Assembly (NCBI GenBank): GCA_949502025.1
Contig: CATBCG010000042.1
Location: 1 to 10,744 of the forward strand
From: MGBC131033 sp910585655
GTDB lineage: Bacteria > Bacillota > Clostridia > Lachnospirales > Lachnospiraceae
Direction of reading: 5' to 3'
DNA: 10,744 nt
The position numbers and the translations under genes are program-made. Of the stretch, positions 1 to 5,346 are shown piece after piece (position 1 is the stretch's first letter; each line of letters opens with the position of its first letter). The notes under the pieces were generated by a model, which ran no database searches, was not told the origin of the DNA, and saw nothing but the letters and a program-made list of their open reading frames with translations.

Positions 1-58
1 TGACGAGGCTGGCGTGGAAGGTTTTTATATCTTCTAAACCGTGTCGTCTTATCGTCAT
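1..58 (-). CDS. Possible 5' end of the next gene (uncertain)
   Basis: Two minus-strand frames remain open to the window edge. One starts at ATG 58-56 (M-T-I-R-R-H-G-L-E-D-I-K), with AGGAG only about 1 nt upstream, too close for a good site. The other starts at an ATG inside the palindrome (M-L-D-K-P-L-Q-E-N-D-D-K) without a clear Shine-Dalgarno. A plus-strand frame ending at TAA 35-37 is also possible. I recognise none of them and cannot choose. Confidence 0.2.
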   Translation of the reverse strand, partial: MTIRRHGLEDIKTFHASLV

Positions 59-70
59 TCTCCTGCAAGG

Positions 71-96
71 GTTTGTCCAACATATGTTTGACAAAC
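71..96. promoter_or_regulatory. 26-bp near-perfect palindrome, operator-like
   Basis: The left half gtttgtc (71-77), a centre aacatatgtt (79-88) and the right half gacaaac (90-96) form a dyad broken only at the symmetric pair 78/89. This is the shape of a binding site for a dimeric regulator. The core AACATATGTT recalls Gram-positive LexA boxes (GAAC-N4-GTTC), but the outer bases differ, so identity is open. It probably belongs to the next gene beyond the window edge. Confidence 0.45.
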
Positions 97-143
97 TCTT
101 GTTTCTTTTGACACCTCTAAAAATCGCAATTTCCTATAAAGTG

Positions 144-169
144 AAAAAGAATTCCACAAAGTGGAATTC
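144..169 (-). terminator. Second intrinsic terminator downstream of rplQ
   Basis: Perfect 9-bp stem, gaattccac 149-157 with gtggaattc 161-169, and a 3-nt loop. In the minus-strand reading it is followed directly by five T (148-144). It would act as a backup to the terminator next to rplQ, or it belongs to the compound palindromic element that contains it. Confidence 0.7.
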
Positions 170-281
170 TCGCACCGAGCGCGGTTGCCGAACGGCAACA
201 TCTTCCATTCGCGCGAGTGTGCATCCCGCCTGGAGGGCTTTTTGTATGATAGGGAAGTTCGGAGAACTTTCCTATCATACG
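144..281 (-). repeat. Compound palindromic element downstream of rplQ
   Basis: Three successive stem-loops: a 17-bp stem at 244-260 and 264-280 with a 3-nt loop, extended by T and A runs on either side; a nested structure around 176-222 with TTGCC-GTTC-GGCAA and outer CTCGC/GCGAG pairs; and the hairpin 149-169. Motifs like ATAGGAAA recur at both ends and inverted in the middle. The compact layout, together with short frames on both strands giving the same peptide-like strings, suggests a dispersed MITE-like element. No second copy exists in this window, so the repeat status is inferred. Confidence 0.5.
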
Positions 282-333
282 AAAAAACAGACTCCATACC
301 GGCAATCCTTCCTGCCGATATGAAATCTGTTTC
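282..333 (-). terminator. Rho-independent terminator after rplQ
   Basis: As transcribed: AAACAGA, a short internal loop, CATATCGGCA, loop ggaaggat, TGCCGGTATG, internal loop, TCTGTTT, then a run of T. The inner 10-bp stem has one U-G pair and the outer arms pair fully. The hairpin starts about 9 nt after the rplQ stop and has the U-tract expected of an intrinsic terminator. It marks the end of the alpha operon. Confidence 0.88.
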
Positions 334-341
334 TTTTATAC

Positions 342-878
342 TTATACCAGTTCTAACACAACTTCCATCGCTGCGTCGCCTTTACGTTGACCGATCTTAA
401 TGATTCTGGTATAACCGCCGTTGCGGTTTGCGTACTTTGGAGCGATCTCGTCAAAAAGCTTCTGTGCCAGATCAACTTCCTTGGTATTTTTCTTTTTTCC
501 TGCATTCTCTGTCGGAACCTCTTTCACAGAATACAGTGTCTTATACATCTGTCTTCTGGCATGAAGACGGGACGGAGCATCCTTTTTAATGCTCTTTTCT
601 ACTTCGTCATATACGGTTACTTTCTTACCGTCTCTGACTTCCTTTACTCTCTTACCGTCCTGATCCTTGCGCGGCACCTTTGCCGTCACGGTCACAGTCT
701 CATAGTTATCTTTTTCTCTGACAGCCATTGCAATCATATGCTCTGCAATCCGGCGAACTTCCTTTGCCTTCGCTTCTGTCGTAACAATCTTACCATGATA
801 CAGTAAGCTGGTTACTTGACTTCTGAGCAGAGCCTTTCTCTGACTTGCTGTCCTACCAAGCTTTCTATAGCCAGCCAT
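342..878 (-). CDS. rplQ: 50S ribosomal protein L17, long form with central insertion
   Basis: 178 residues against about 115-130 in most bacteria. The conserved N-terminus M-A-G-Y-R-K-L-G-R-T, then S-Q-R-K-A-L-L-R-x-Q-V-T-S-L-L, and the C-terminal G-G-Y-T-R-I-I-K-I-G-Q-R-K-G-D-A-A-M-E-V-V-L-E-L-V are those of L17. The extra length lies mainly between residues 57 and 100, a lysine-rich stretch (K-V-P-R-K-D-Q-D-G-K-R-V-K-E-V-R-D-G-K-K-V), with more around 118-135 (N-A-G-K-K-K-N-T-K). To my knowledge similar long forms occur in Lachnospiraceae, so this is a lineage trait rather than a fusion. Start: AGGAGG 8 nt before ATG. Last gene of the operon, followed about 9 nt later by a terminator. Confidence 0.97.
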   Translation of the reverse strand: MAGYRKLGRTASQRKALLRSQVTSLLYHGKIVTTEAKAKEVRRIAEHMIAMAVREKDNYETVTVTAKVPRKDQDGKRVKEVRDGKKVTVYDEVEKSIKKDAPSRLHARRQMYKTLYSVKEVPTENAGKKKNTKEVDLAQKLFDEIAPKYANRNGGYTRIIKIGQRKGDAAMEVVLELV

Positions 879-896
879 GTCTATTCCCTCCTAAAA

Positions 897-1856
897 TCAT
901 TCATCACCTATGTTTAAGGATAAACCTAATTCCTTTAATTTGGACAGTACCTCTTCCAGAGATTTCCGTCCCAAATTACGGACTTTCATCATATCCTCAG
1001 AAGTTCTGTTTGTCAGCTCTTCTACCGTATTGATACCGGCTCTCTTTAAGCAGTTGTAGGAACGCACGGAAAGTTCCAGCTCATCGATGTTCATCTCCAG
1101 AACTTTCTCCTTCTCGTTGTCCTCTTTCTCTACCATAACCTCTGCCGTCTTTGCATTTTCAGACAGATCGATAAAGGAATTCAAATGCTCGCTCAGTACC
1201 TTTGCGGCAAGGCTGACCGCCTCATCCGGAGCCAGCGTCCCATTCGTAGACACGTCTAAGGTCAGCTTATCATAGTCAGTAATCTGACCTACACGGGTAT
1301 TCTCCACCGTCAGGTTCACTCTCTCCACTGGCGTGTAAATGGAATCAATCGCAATTACTCCAATCGGTAAATCATCGTTTTTATTTTTGTCGGAACTGAT
1401 ATAACCGCGTCCCTTCGTAATGGTCAGCTCCATATACAGCTTACTGCTGCTGCCGCCATTTAAGGTAGCGATGACCTGCTCCGGATTCAGGATCTCCACA
1501 TCCGGATCAACCTGAATATCTGCTGCCGTTACAACGCCCTCTCCTTCGTATTCGATATACGCAGTCTTGGCATCATTCGTATCGCTGGAATTTTTAATTG
1601 CCAGACTCTTGATATTCATGATAATCTCTGTTACGTCTTCCTTTACGCCAGGGATAGCGCTGAATTCGTGAACAACTCCGTCGATCTTTACCTGGCTGAC
1701 GGCTGCCCCAGGCAAGGATGAAAGCATAATACGTCTCAAAGAATTACCCAAGGTGGTACCGTATCCTCTTTCCAGAGGTTCTACTACAAAACGTCCATAT
1801 TTCTTATCTTCTGAAATTTCAGCAATCTCAATTTTTGGTTTTTCAAAATCAAACAC
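897..1856 (-). CDS. rpoA: DNA-directed RNA polymerase subunit alpha
   Basis: 319 residues from a GTG start, close to the usual 314-315. The dimer of alpha nucleates polymerase assembly. The N-terminal domain (about 1-230) contains the hallmark E-R-G-Y-G-T-T-L-G-N-S-L-R-R-I-M-L-S-S-L-P-G-A-A-V. A charged linker (about 235-255) precedes the C-terminal domain, with L-S-V-R-S-Y-N-C-L-K-R-A-G-I-N-T-V-E-E-L and the R-N-L-G-R-K-S-L-E-E-V motif that contacts UP-element DNA and activators. GTG is supported by AAGGAGG 8 nt upstream and the M-F-D-F-E-K-P start. It lies 33 nt after rpsD and 18 nt before rplQ, the standard clostridial alpha operon. Confidence 0.98.
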   Translation of the reverse strand: MFDFEKPKIEIAEISEDKKYGRFVVEPLERGYGTTLGNSLRRIMLSSLPGAAVSQVKIDGVVHEFSAIPGVKEDVTEIIMNIKSLAIKNSSDTNDAKTAYIEYEGEGVVTAADIQVDPDVEILNPEQVIATLNGGSSSKLYMELTITKGRGYISSDKNKNDDLPIGVIAIDSIYTPVERVNLTVENTRVGQITDYDKLTLDVSTNGTLAPDEAVSLAAKVLSEHLNSFIDLSENAKTAEVMVEKEDNEKEKVLEMNIDELELSVRSYNCLKRAGINTVEELTNRTSEDMMKVRNLGRKSLEEVLSKLKELGLSLNIGDE

Positions 1857-1889
1857 TATGGGACCCTCCTTTTGGGTTTTTGACGCCTA

Positions 1890-2486
1890 TTACTTGGAGT
1901 ACAACTCGACAATTAACACCTCGTTTACCGGAACATCGATCTGGTCTCTGGTCGGAATTTCCTTTACCTCGCCGGACAATGCCTCGTGGTTTGCCTCCAG
2001 CCATGCCGGAACCATCCTGCTGTCTGTTACTTCCAGGATGTCTTTGTATCTCTGCAGGCTCTTATACTTCTCTTTGATTTCAATTACATCGCCGGCTTTT
2101 ACGATATAAGAAGGAATCTGTACGCATCTGCCGTTTACCAGCACATGCCTGTGACCTATGATCTGTCTGGATTCTTTTCTGGTTCTGCCATAGCCCATAC
2201 GGAACAATACATTGTCCAGTCTCAGCTCTAACAGAATCATCATGTTTTCACCGGTCGTACCATATTTTAACTTCTGTGCCTTTTCAAAATTATTGCGGAA
2301 CGGCTTTTCCAATACGCCGTAGATAAATTTTGCTTTCTGCTTTTCTTTTAACTGTGTGCCGTACTCGCTTACCTTTTTGCCTGCCCTTGCAGAAGTCCGG
2401 TTCGACTTCTTGTCAATACCCAGGTAAACCGGATCTAAGCCAAGGGATCTACATCTTTTTAATACAGGGCTCATATCTCTTGCCAT
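1890..2486 (-). CDS. rpsD: 30S ribosomal protein S4, zinc-free form
   Basis: 198 residues. S4 nucleates 30S assembly on 16S rRNA. The N-terminus M-A-R-D-M-S-P-V-L-K-R-C-R-S-L-G-L-D-P-V-Y-L-G has a single cysteine and lacks the four-Cys zinc knuckle of the C+ form. The S4 RNA-binding domain (about 85-150) shows L-E-L-R-L-D-N-V-L-F-R-M-G, R-K-E-S-R-Q-I-I-G-H-R-H-V-L-V-N-G-R and I-P-S-Y-I-V-K-A-G-D-V-I. ATG at 2486 is chosen for family fit and GGAGG at 11 nt; the frame stays open six codons further to a TTG, which would place the Shine-Dalgarno inside the gene. S4 autoregulates its operon in several bacteria; no S4 leader is evident here. Confidence 0.97.
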   Translation of the reverse strand: MARDMSPVLKRCRSLGLDPVYLGIDKKSNRTSARAGKKVSEYGTQLKEKQKAKFIYGVLEKPFRNNFEKAQKLKYGTTGENMMILLELRLDNVLFRMGYGRTRKESRQIIGHRHVLVNGRCVQIPSYIVKAGDVIEIKEKYKSLQRYKDILEVTDSRMVPAWLEANHEALSGEVKEIPTRDQIDVPVNEVLIVELYSK

Positions 2487-2527
2487 GCTCTTTTCATCCT
2501 CCAATCTTGATTTTCCAATGTTCCTGA

Positions 2528-2923
2528 TTATACTCTTCTGCGCTTAGGCGGGCGGCAACCATTGTGAGGAACCGGAGTAACGTCACGGATGCTGGTTACT
2601 TCAATACCACATGCCTGTAAAGCACGGATGGCAGCCTCACGACCTGAACCTGGTCCCTTTACCATAACTTCAACAGACTTTAACCCATGAATCAAAGCAG
2701 CTTTTGCAGCGGTCTCTGCTGCCATCTGTGCTGCATAAGGGGTAGACTTCCTGGAACCTCTAAAGCCCAATCCACCTGCGCTCGCCCAGGAAAGAGCATT
2801 ACCCTGTGCGTCGGTCAGCGTAACAATCGTATTATTAAAAGATGACTGAATATGTGCCTGTCCGCGTTCTACGTTCTTTTTTACACGCTTCTTCGTCACT
2901 TTTTTCGTAGACTTATTAGCCAT
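2528..2923 (-). CDS. rpsK: 30S ribosomal protein S11
   Basis: 131 residues, normal S11 length. A lysine-rich N-terminal tail (about 1-20) is followed by G-Q-A-H-I-Q-S-S-F-N-N-T-I-V-T-L-T-D, G-N-A-L-S-W-A-S-A-G-G-L-G-F-R-G-S-R-K-S-T-P-Y-A-A-Q-M-A-A, and the near-invariant C-terminus T-S-I-R-D-V-T-P-V-P-H-N-G-C-R-P-P-K-R-R-R-V. S11 forms part of the 30S platform lining the E-site mRNA path, with S7 and S18. Start: AGGAGG 10 nt before ATG. It is 41 nt upstream of rpsD. Confidence 0.98.
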   Translation of the reverse strand: MANKSTKKVTKKRVKKNVERGQAHIQSSFNNTIVTLTDAQGNALSWASAGGLGFRGSRKSTPYAAQMAAETAAKAALIHGLKSVEVMVKGPGSGREAAIRALQACGIEVTSIRDVTPVPHNGCRPPKRRRV

Positions 2924-3036
2924 AATTACGAAATCCTCCTATATTACTTCGTATTCTTTCCATCCACTCGCGATAGATGATCATTATTTCTTCTTAAAAT
3001 CAGCCGATATCTTTCCACTACTTTATCAGCTTATTG

Positions 3037-3057
3037 CCGTGCGCTTTCCGCACACGG
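3037..3057 (-). other. Stem-loop in the rpsM-rpsK gap
   Basis: As minus-strand RNA, CCGTGTGC-GGAAA-GCGCACGG forms an 8-bp stem with one G-U pair and a GGAAA loop, about 20 nt after the rpsM stop. There is no U-run after it, so it is not a standard terminator; it might protect or punctuate mRNA between rpsM and rpsK. The remainder of this 153-nt gap holds only the rpsK Shine-Dalgarno. Confidence 0.5.
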
Positions 3058-3076
3058 TTACGGTTTATACCCTATC

Positions 3077-3445
3077 TTACTTCTTCTTATTTGCTACCGT
3101 ACGCTTAGGTCCCTTTCTTGTCCTGGCATTGGTCTTGGTTCTCTGACCACGTACCGGCAGACCCTTTCTGTGACGGATGCCTCTGTAGCAACCAATTTCC
3201 TGTAATCTCTTAATATTCATAGCGATCTCACGACGAAGATCACCTTCTACCAATGCAGTTTCCTCTATCACGTCACGGATACGGGAAACCTCCTCGTCCG
3301 TCAAATCCCGGACACGGGTATCCGGATTCACATTTGCTTTTGCCAAAATCTCATTGGACTTGGATCTGCCGATACCATAAATATAGGTAAGCCCAATCTC
3401 CACGCGCTTCTCTCTTGGTAAGTCAACACCACTAATACGAGCCAT
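3077..3445 (-). CDS. rpsM: 30S ribosomal protein S13
   Basis: 122 residues, normal S13 length. The N-terminus M-A-R-I-S-G-V-D-L-P-R-E-K-R-V-E-I-G-L-T-Y-I-Y-G-I-G and the C-terminal R-G-I-R-H-R-K-G-L-P-V-R-G-Q-R-T-K-T-N-A-R-T-R-K-G are diagnostic; the C-terminal basic tail reaches the P-site tRNA. S13 sits in the 30S head and makes inter-subunit bridges with L5. I place the start at ATG 3445, since the open frame continues 23 codons upstream only as non-family sequence, and GGAGG precedes this ATG by 11 nt. A structured leader precedes it, and rpsK follows after 153 nt, a longer gap than usual. Confidence 0.98.
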   Translation of the reverse strand: MARISGVDLPREKRVEIGLTYIYGIGRSKSNEILAKANVNPDTRVRDLTDEEVSRIRDVIEETALVEGDLRREIAMNIKRLQEIGCYRGIRHRKGLPVRGQRTKTNARTRKGPKRTVANKKK

Positions 3446-3473
3446 GTGCGTATACACCTCCGTTAAATTTTCC

Positions 3474-3514
3474 AACGCAATATCATTGCGTTTGCAACCT
3501 CGTTGCGTTTGCAA
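3474..3514 (-). promoter_or_regulatory. Repeat pair and hairpin just upstream of the rpsM ribosome binding site
   Basis: Two identical 12-mers, ttgcgtttgcaa, lie at 3486-3497 and 3503-3514, 17 nt apart. The nearer one overlaps a perfect 8-bp hairpin, aacgcaat 3474-3481 with attgcgtt 3485-3492 and a 3-nt loop. The same aacgcaa could also pair with the second 12-mer, so two mutually exclusive hairpins are possible about 20-30 nt before the rpsM start. A regulatory role is inferred, not shown. Confidence 0.5.
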
Positions 3515-3881
3515 TCAATTCTTTATGTGAACAAACCGGCTTCGGAATGACGGTTCCGAACGCCTCAGCCGCTTTAAATTGTGATGCCGGTATCTTTTCC
3601 GCCTGTTTTATCATCGGAAAACTACCGCACAGCGTACTCTTTCGGGCTGCCTTTCCCAACAAAAAGAAGCTTTTTAAAGAGTATTCCCCAAAAGAGGAAT
3701 TCCATAAACCGGAAACGCTAAGTCTGTGCCGCTTTAAGCCTTTACAGCACAAAGTGCATCGTACTCCTGCTCTACCGCAGTCAAGCACCATGCCTGTCCC
3801 AGACTCACAATATCACGGACGGGAACAGCTTCACATGTTCTGCTGCCGCCCATAACACAGAAAGCAAGACTTTTTTTGATA
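3515..3881 (-). other. Structured non-coding insert between rpmJ and rpsM
   Basis: A stretch of 367 nt with no gene I can support, but dense in inverted repeats: ggacgg 3817-3822 with ccgccc 3846-3851, enclosing gaaca/tgttc; gcacag 3627-3632 with ctgtgc 3724-3729, enclosing agcg/cgct and tactcttt 3635-3642 with aaagagta 3676-3683; accggc 3535-3540 with gccggt 3586-3591, enclosing ttcggaa/ttccgaa (3541-3547, 3554-3560); and cggta..ttttccg (3588-3601) with cggaaaa..taccg (3615-3627), which would compete with the previous one. It could be a structured RNA leader or a decayed mobile element. I recognise no known family. Confidence 0.6.
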
Positions 3882-3995
3882 TTAGCCCTGTCTTTGCTTG
3901 TGTCTCGGATTCTCACAGATTACTCTGATAGATCCCTTTCTTTTGATGATCTTGCATTTCTCGCAGATCGGTTTTACTGAAGATCTAACTTTCAC
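3882..3995 (-). CDS. rpmJ: 50S ribosomal protein L36, zinc-binding
   Basis: 37 residues from a GTG start: M-K-V-R-S-S-V-K-P-I-C-E-K-C-K-I-I-K-R-K-G-S-I-R-V-I-C-E-N-P-R-H-K-Q-R-Q-G. The zinc ligands C11, C14, C27 and H32 are all present, so this is the C+ form. L36 is the smallest 50S protein and packs into 23S rRNA. The length is exactly that of the family. GTG is supported by AAAGGAG about 9 nt upstream and by the universal M-K-V-R/K start. A promoter lies 35-63 nt upstream, and this is probably the first gene of the alpha-operon transcript. Instead of the usual short gap, 436 nt separate it from rpsM. Confidence 0.97.
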   Translation of the reverse strand: MKVRSSVKPICEKCKIIKRKGSIRVICENPRHKQRQG

Positions 3996-4029
3996 TGAAA
4001 ATCTCTCCTTTCAACAAAGTCCGTTTTCC

Positions 4030-4058
4030 ATTGTATCACATATTCTGGAAATACGCAA
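4030..4058 (-). promoter_or_regulatory. Sigma-A-type promoter upstream of rpmJ
   Basis: Read on the minus strand: a -35 of TTGCGT (4058-4053), a 17-nt spacer, and a -10 of TACAAT (4035-4030) preceded by TG one base away, an extended -10. A run of eight A (4069-4062) lies just upstream of the -35, like an UP element. The predicted start is about 4023, giving a leader of roughly 28 nt before rpmJ. It could transcribe rpmJ-rpsM-rpsK-rpsD-rpoA-rplQ independently of the upstream operon. Confidence 0.75.
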
Positions 4059-4075
4059 GCATTTTTTTTGTCCGT

Positions 4076-4294
4076 TTATTTATCTCTCCAGATAATCCTG
4101 CCCTTTGTCAAATCATAAGGAGACAACTCCAATGTCACCTTATCCCCTGGAAGGATACGGATAAAATTCATTCTTAATTTTCCGCTGATGTGCGCCAGCA
4201 CACGGTGTCCATTCTCCAGTTCCACCTGGAACATGGCGTTTGGCAGCTTCTCTACTACAGTTCCTTCAATCTCGACAACATCTGCTTTCGACAT
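4076..4294 (-). CDS. infA: Translation initiation factor IF-1
   Basis: 72 residues, exactly the usual IF-1 size, a single S1-like OB fold. IF-1 binds the A site of the 30S subunit during initiation and assists IF-2 and IF-3. The signature runs E-I-E-G-T-V-V-E-K-L-P-N-A-M-F-Q-V-E-L-E-N-G-H-x-V-L-A-H-I-S-G-K-L-R-M-N-F-I-R-I-L-P-G-D-K-V and ends R-I-I-W-R-D-K. I start at ATG 4294, the family start M-S-K, preceded by GGAGG at 5 nt spacing; a longer in-frame start adds four residues but would use the GGAGG itself as coding sequence. The start lies inside the upstream KOW gene, so coupling is expected. A promoter for the following genes begins just after its stop. Confidence 0.97.
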   Translation of the reverse strand: MSKADVVEIEGTVVEKLPNAMFQVELENGHRVLAHISGKLRMNFIRILPGDKVTLELSPYDLTKGRIIWRDK

Positions 4295-4571
4295 AAGATC
4301 CTCCATTTCCTAAATCCCTTAGATACCGCTTTCGCTCATATTTGATCATTTCATCCGTGATTCTGCCTGTTTCGATTGCTTCCACCAGTGCGCTGATCTC
4401 CTCCGCAGCCTTCACATGCTTTTTCTTTTTTCGTTTTGGATGCTCTATCGTACGCCTTTTCCCATCTGCCAAAATCAAATAGTCTTCTTCTATGCCGATA
4501 ATGATAAATGGTTCTCCTTTATCATGGCCAGCTATCGAAACAACGAATTCCCCTAATCTATATTCTTTCAT
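4266..4571 (-). CDS. KOW-domain RNA-binding protein (L14e/L27e-like), small
   Basis: 101 residues. The N-terminal part (about 5-50: G-E-F-V-V-S-I-A-G-H-D-K-G-E-P-F-I-I-I-G-I-E-E-D-Y-L-I-L-A-D-G) resembles the KOW beta-barrel motif of small L14e/L27e-like proteins encoded next to infA in many Firmicutes. A lysine cluster (P-K-R-K-K-K-K-H, about 45-52) fits RNA binding. The C-terminal half is a charged, probably helical segment. Function is unproven; a ribosome-associated role is inferred from context. It begins 8 nt after map. Its only Shine-Dalgarno is poor (AGAGAG, or AGGAA further away), suggesting coupling to map. Its 3' end overlaps the infA start by 29 nt in another frame. Confidence 0.88.
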   Translation of the reverse strand: MKEYRLGEFVVSIAGHDKGEPFIIIGIEEDYLILADGKRRTIEHPKRKKKKHVKAAEEISALVEAIETGRITDEMIKYERKRYLRDLGNGGSYVESRCCRD

Positions 4572-4579
4572 TGCTCTCT

Positions 4580-5341
4580 CTATTCCTGCCCGTGCAGCGT
4601 CAGAATTTCCGGCTCGCCTTCTGTAATCAAAATCGTGTTTTCATAATGGGCGGAAAAGGAGCCGTCGTCCGTGACTACCGTCCAATCGTCATCCAGCCAG
4701 GAAACTTCATATTCTCCCATATTTACCATCGGCTCGACTGCTATCGTCATACCAGGACACAGCCGGATACCGCGTCTGTCCTGTTTAAAATTCGGCACCT
4801 CTGGTTCTTCATGCAGCTCCTGACCGACGCCGTGACCGACCAGATCCCGCACTACAGAAAACCCGTTTCCTTCTACATAATTTTGTACTGCGCAGGAAAT
4901 GTCATTCACATGATAACCTGGCTTGGCATATTTGATTCCTTCATAAAAGCTCTGTTTTGTGACATCTAGGAGCCTTTGAACCTCCGGATTGATCTCGCCT
5001 ACCGCCCAGGTTCGGGCGGCGTCGGCGTGATATCCCTGATAGATCAATCCGGCGTCCAGGCTGACGATATCTCCTTCATCGAGAAAATGCTTCTTATGAG
5101 GAATCCCATGCACCACTTCATCGTTGACCGATACACAAATCGAAGCCGGATATCCTTCATAATTTAAAAAAGAAGGAATACAGCCAAAGCTGCGGATGAT
5201 TTCCTCGCCCTTCCGGTTAATTTCCCAGGTCGTTACACCCGGACGGATAATTTTGGACAGCTCCTCATGTACGGTCGCCAACAGGCTTCCCGCTTTCCTC
5301 ATAATCTCGATTTCTCTTGGTGATTTTACTGATACCGCCAT
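4580..5341 (-). CDS. map: Methionine aminopeptidase, type I
   Basis: 253 residues, the length of single-domain type Ia enzymes without an N-terminal extension. It removes the initiator methionine from nascent proteins after deformylation. The five metal ligands are all present in the expected order: D96 (S-L-D-A-G), D107 (H-A-D-A-A-R-T), H170 (V-G-H-G-V-G), E203 (A-V-E-P-M) and E234 (H-Y-E-N-T). The conserved histidines H79 (V-V-H-G-I-P) and H177 (E-L-H-E-E-P) are also there. The Shine-Dalgarno AGGAG overlaps the adk stop, and only 5 nt separate the genes, so coupling is likely. The adk-map-KOW-infA order is typical of clostridia. Confidence 0.98.
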   Translation of the reverse strand: MAVSVKSPREIEIMRKAGSLLATVHEELSKIIRPGVTTWEINRKGEEIIRSFGCIPSFLNYEGYPASICVSVNDEVVHGIPHKKHFLDEGDIVSLDAGLIYQGYHADAARTWAVGEINPEVQRLLDVTKQSFYEGIKYAKPGYHVNDISCAVQNYVEGNGFSVVRDLVGHGVGQELHEEPEVPNFKQDRRGIRLCPGMTIAVEPMVNMGEYEVSWLDDDWTVVTDDGSFSAHYENTILITEGEPEILTLHGQE

Positions 5342-5346
5342 GTTTC

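Noticed and set aside
89..140. Plus-strand promoter from TTGACA-like boxes near 90 and 109
   Set aside because: No acceptable -10 lies at 16-18 nt; TATAAA follows the second box only after about 21 nt.
55..305. Short open frames on both strands in the compound palindrome after rplQ
   Set aside because: They are by-products of palindromic DNA, since both strands give similar peptide strings, and they run across terminator hairpins.
282..333. L17 downstream element RNA (known in Lactobacillales)
   Set aside because: The position fits, but the visible structure is an ordinary terminator and I cannot match the published motif from memory.
387..806. 139-residue plus-strand hydrophobic frame opposite rplQ
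   Set aside because: The apparent membrane-like sequence is the antisense of a lysine- and glutamate-rich gene; there is no start signal.
3483..3791. 102-residue minus-strand open frame between rpmJ and rpsM
   Set aside because: No Shine-Dalgarno, no recognisable motif, overlaps the repeats before rpsM, and the region is better explained by inverted repeats.
3734..3916. 60-residue minus-strand open frame overlapping the end of rpmJ
   Set aside because: It begins inside rpmJ in another frame, has no plausible ribosome binding site, and its sequence matches no family I know.
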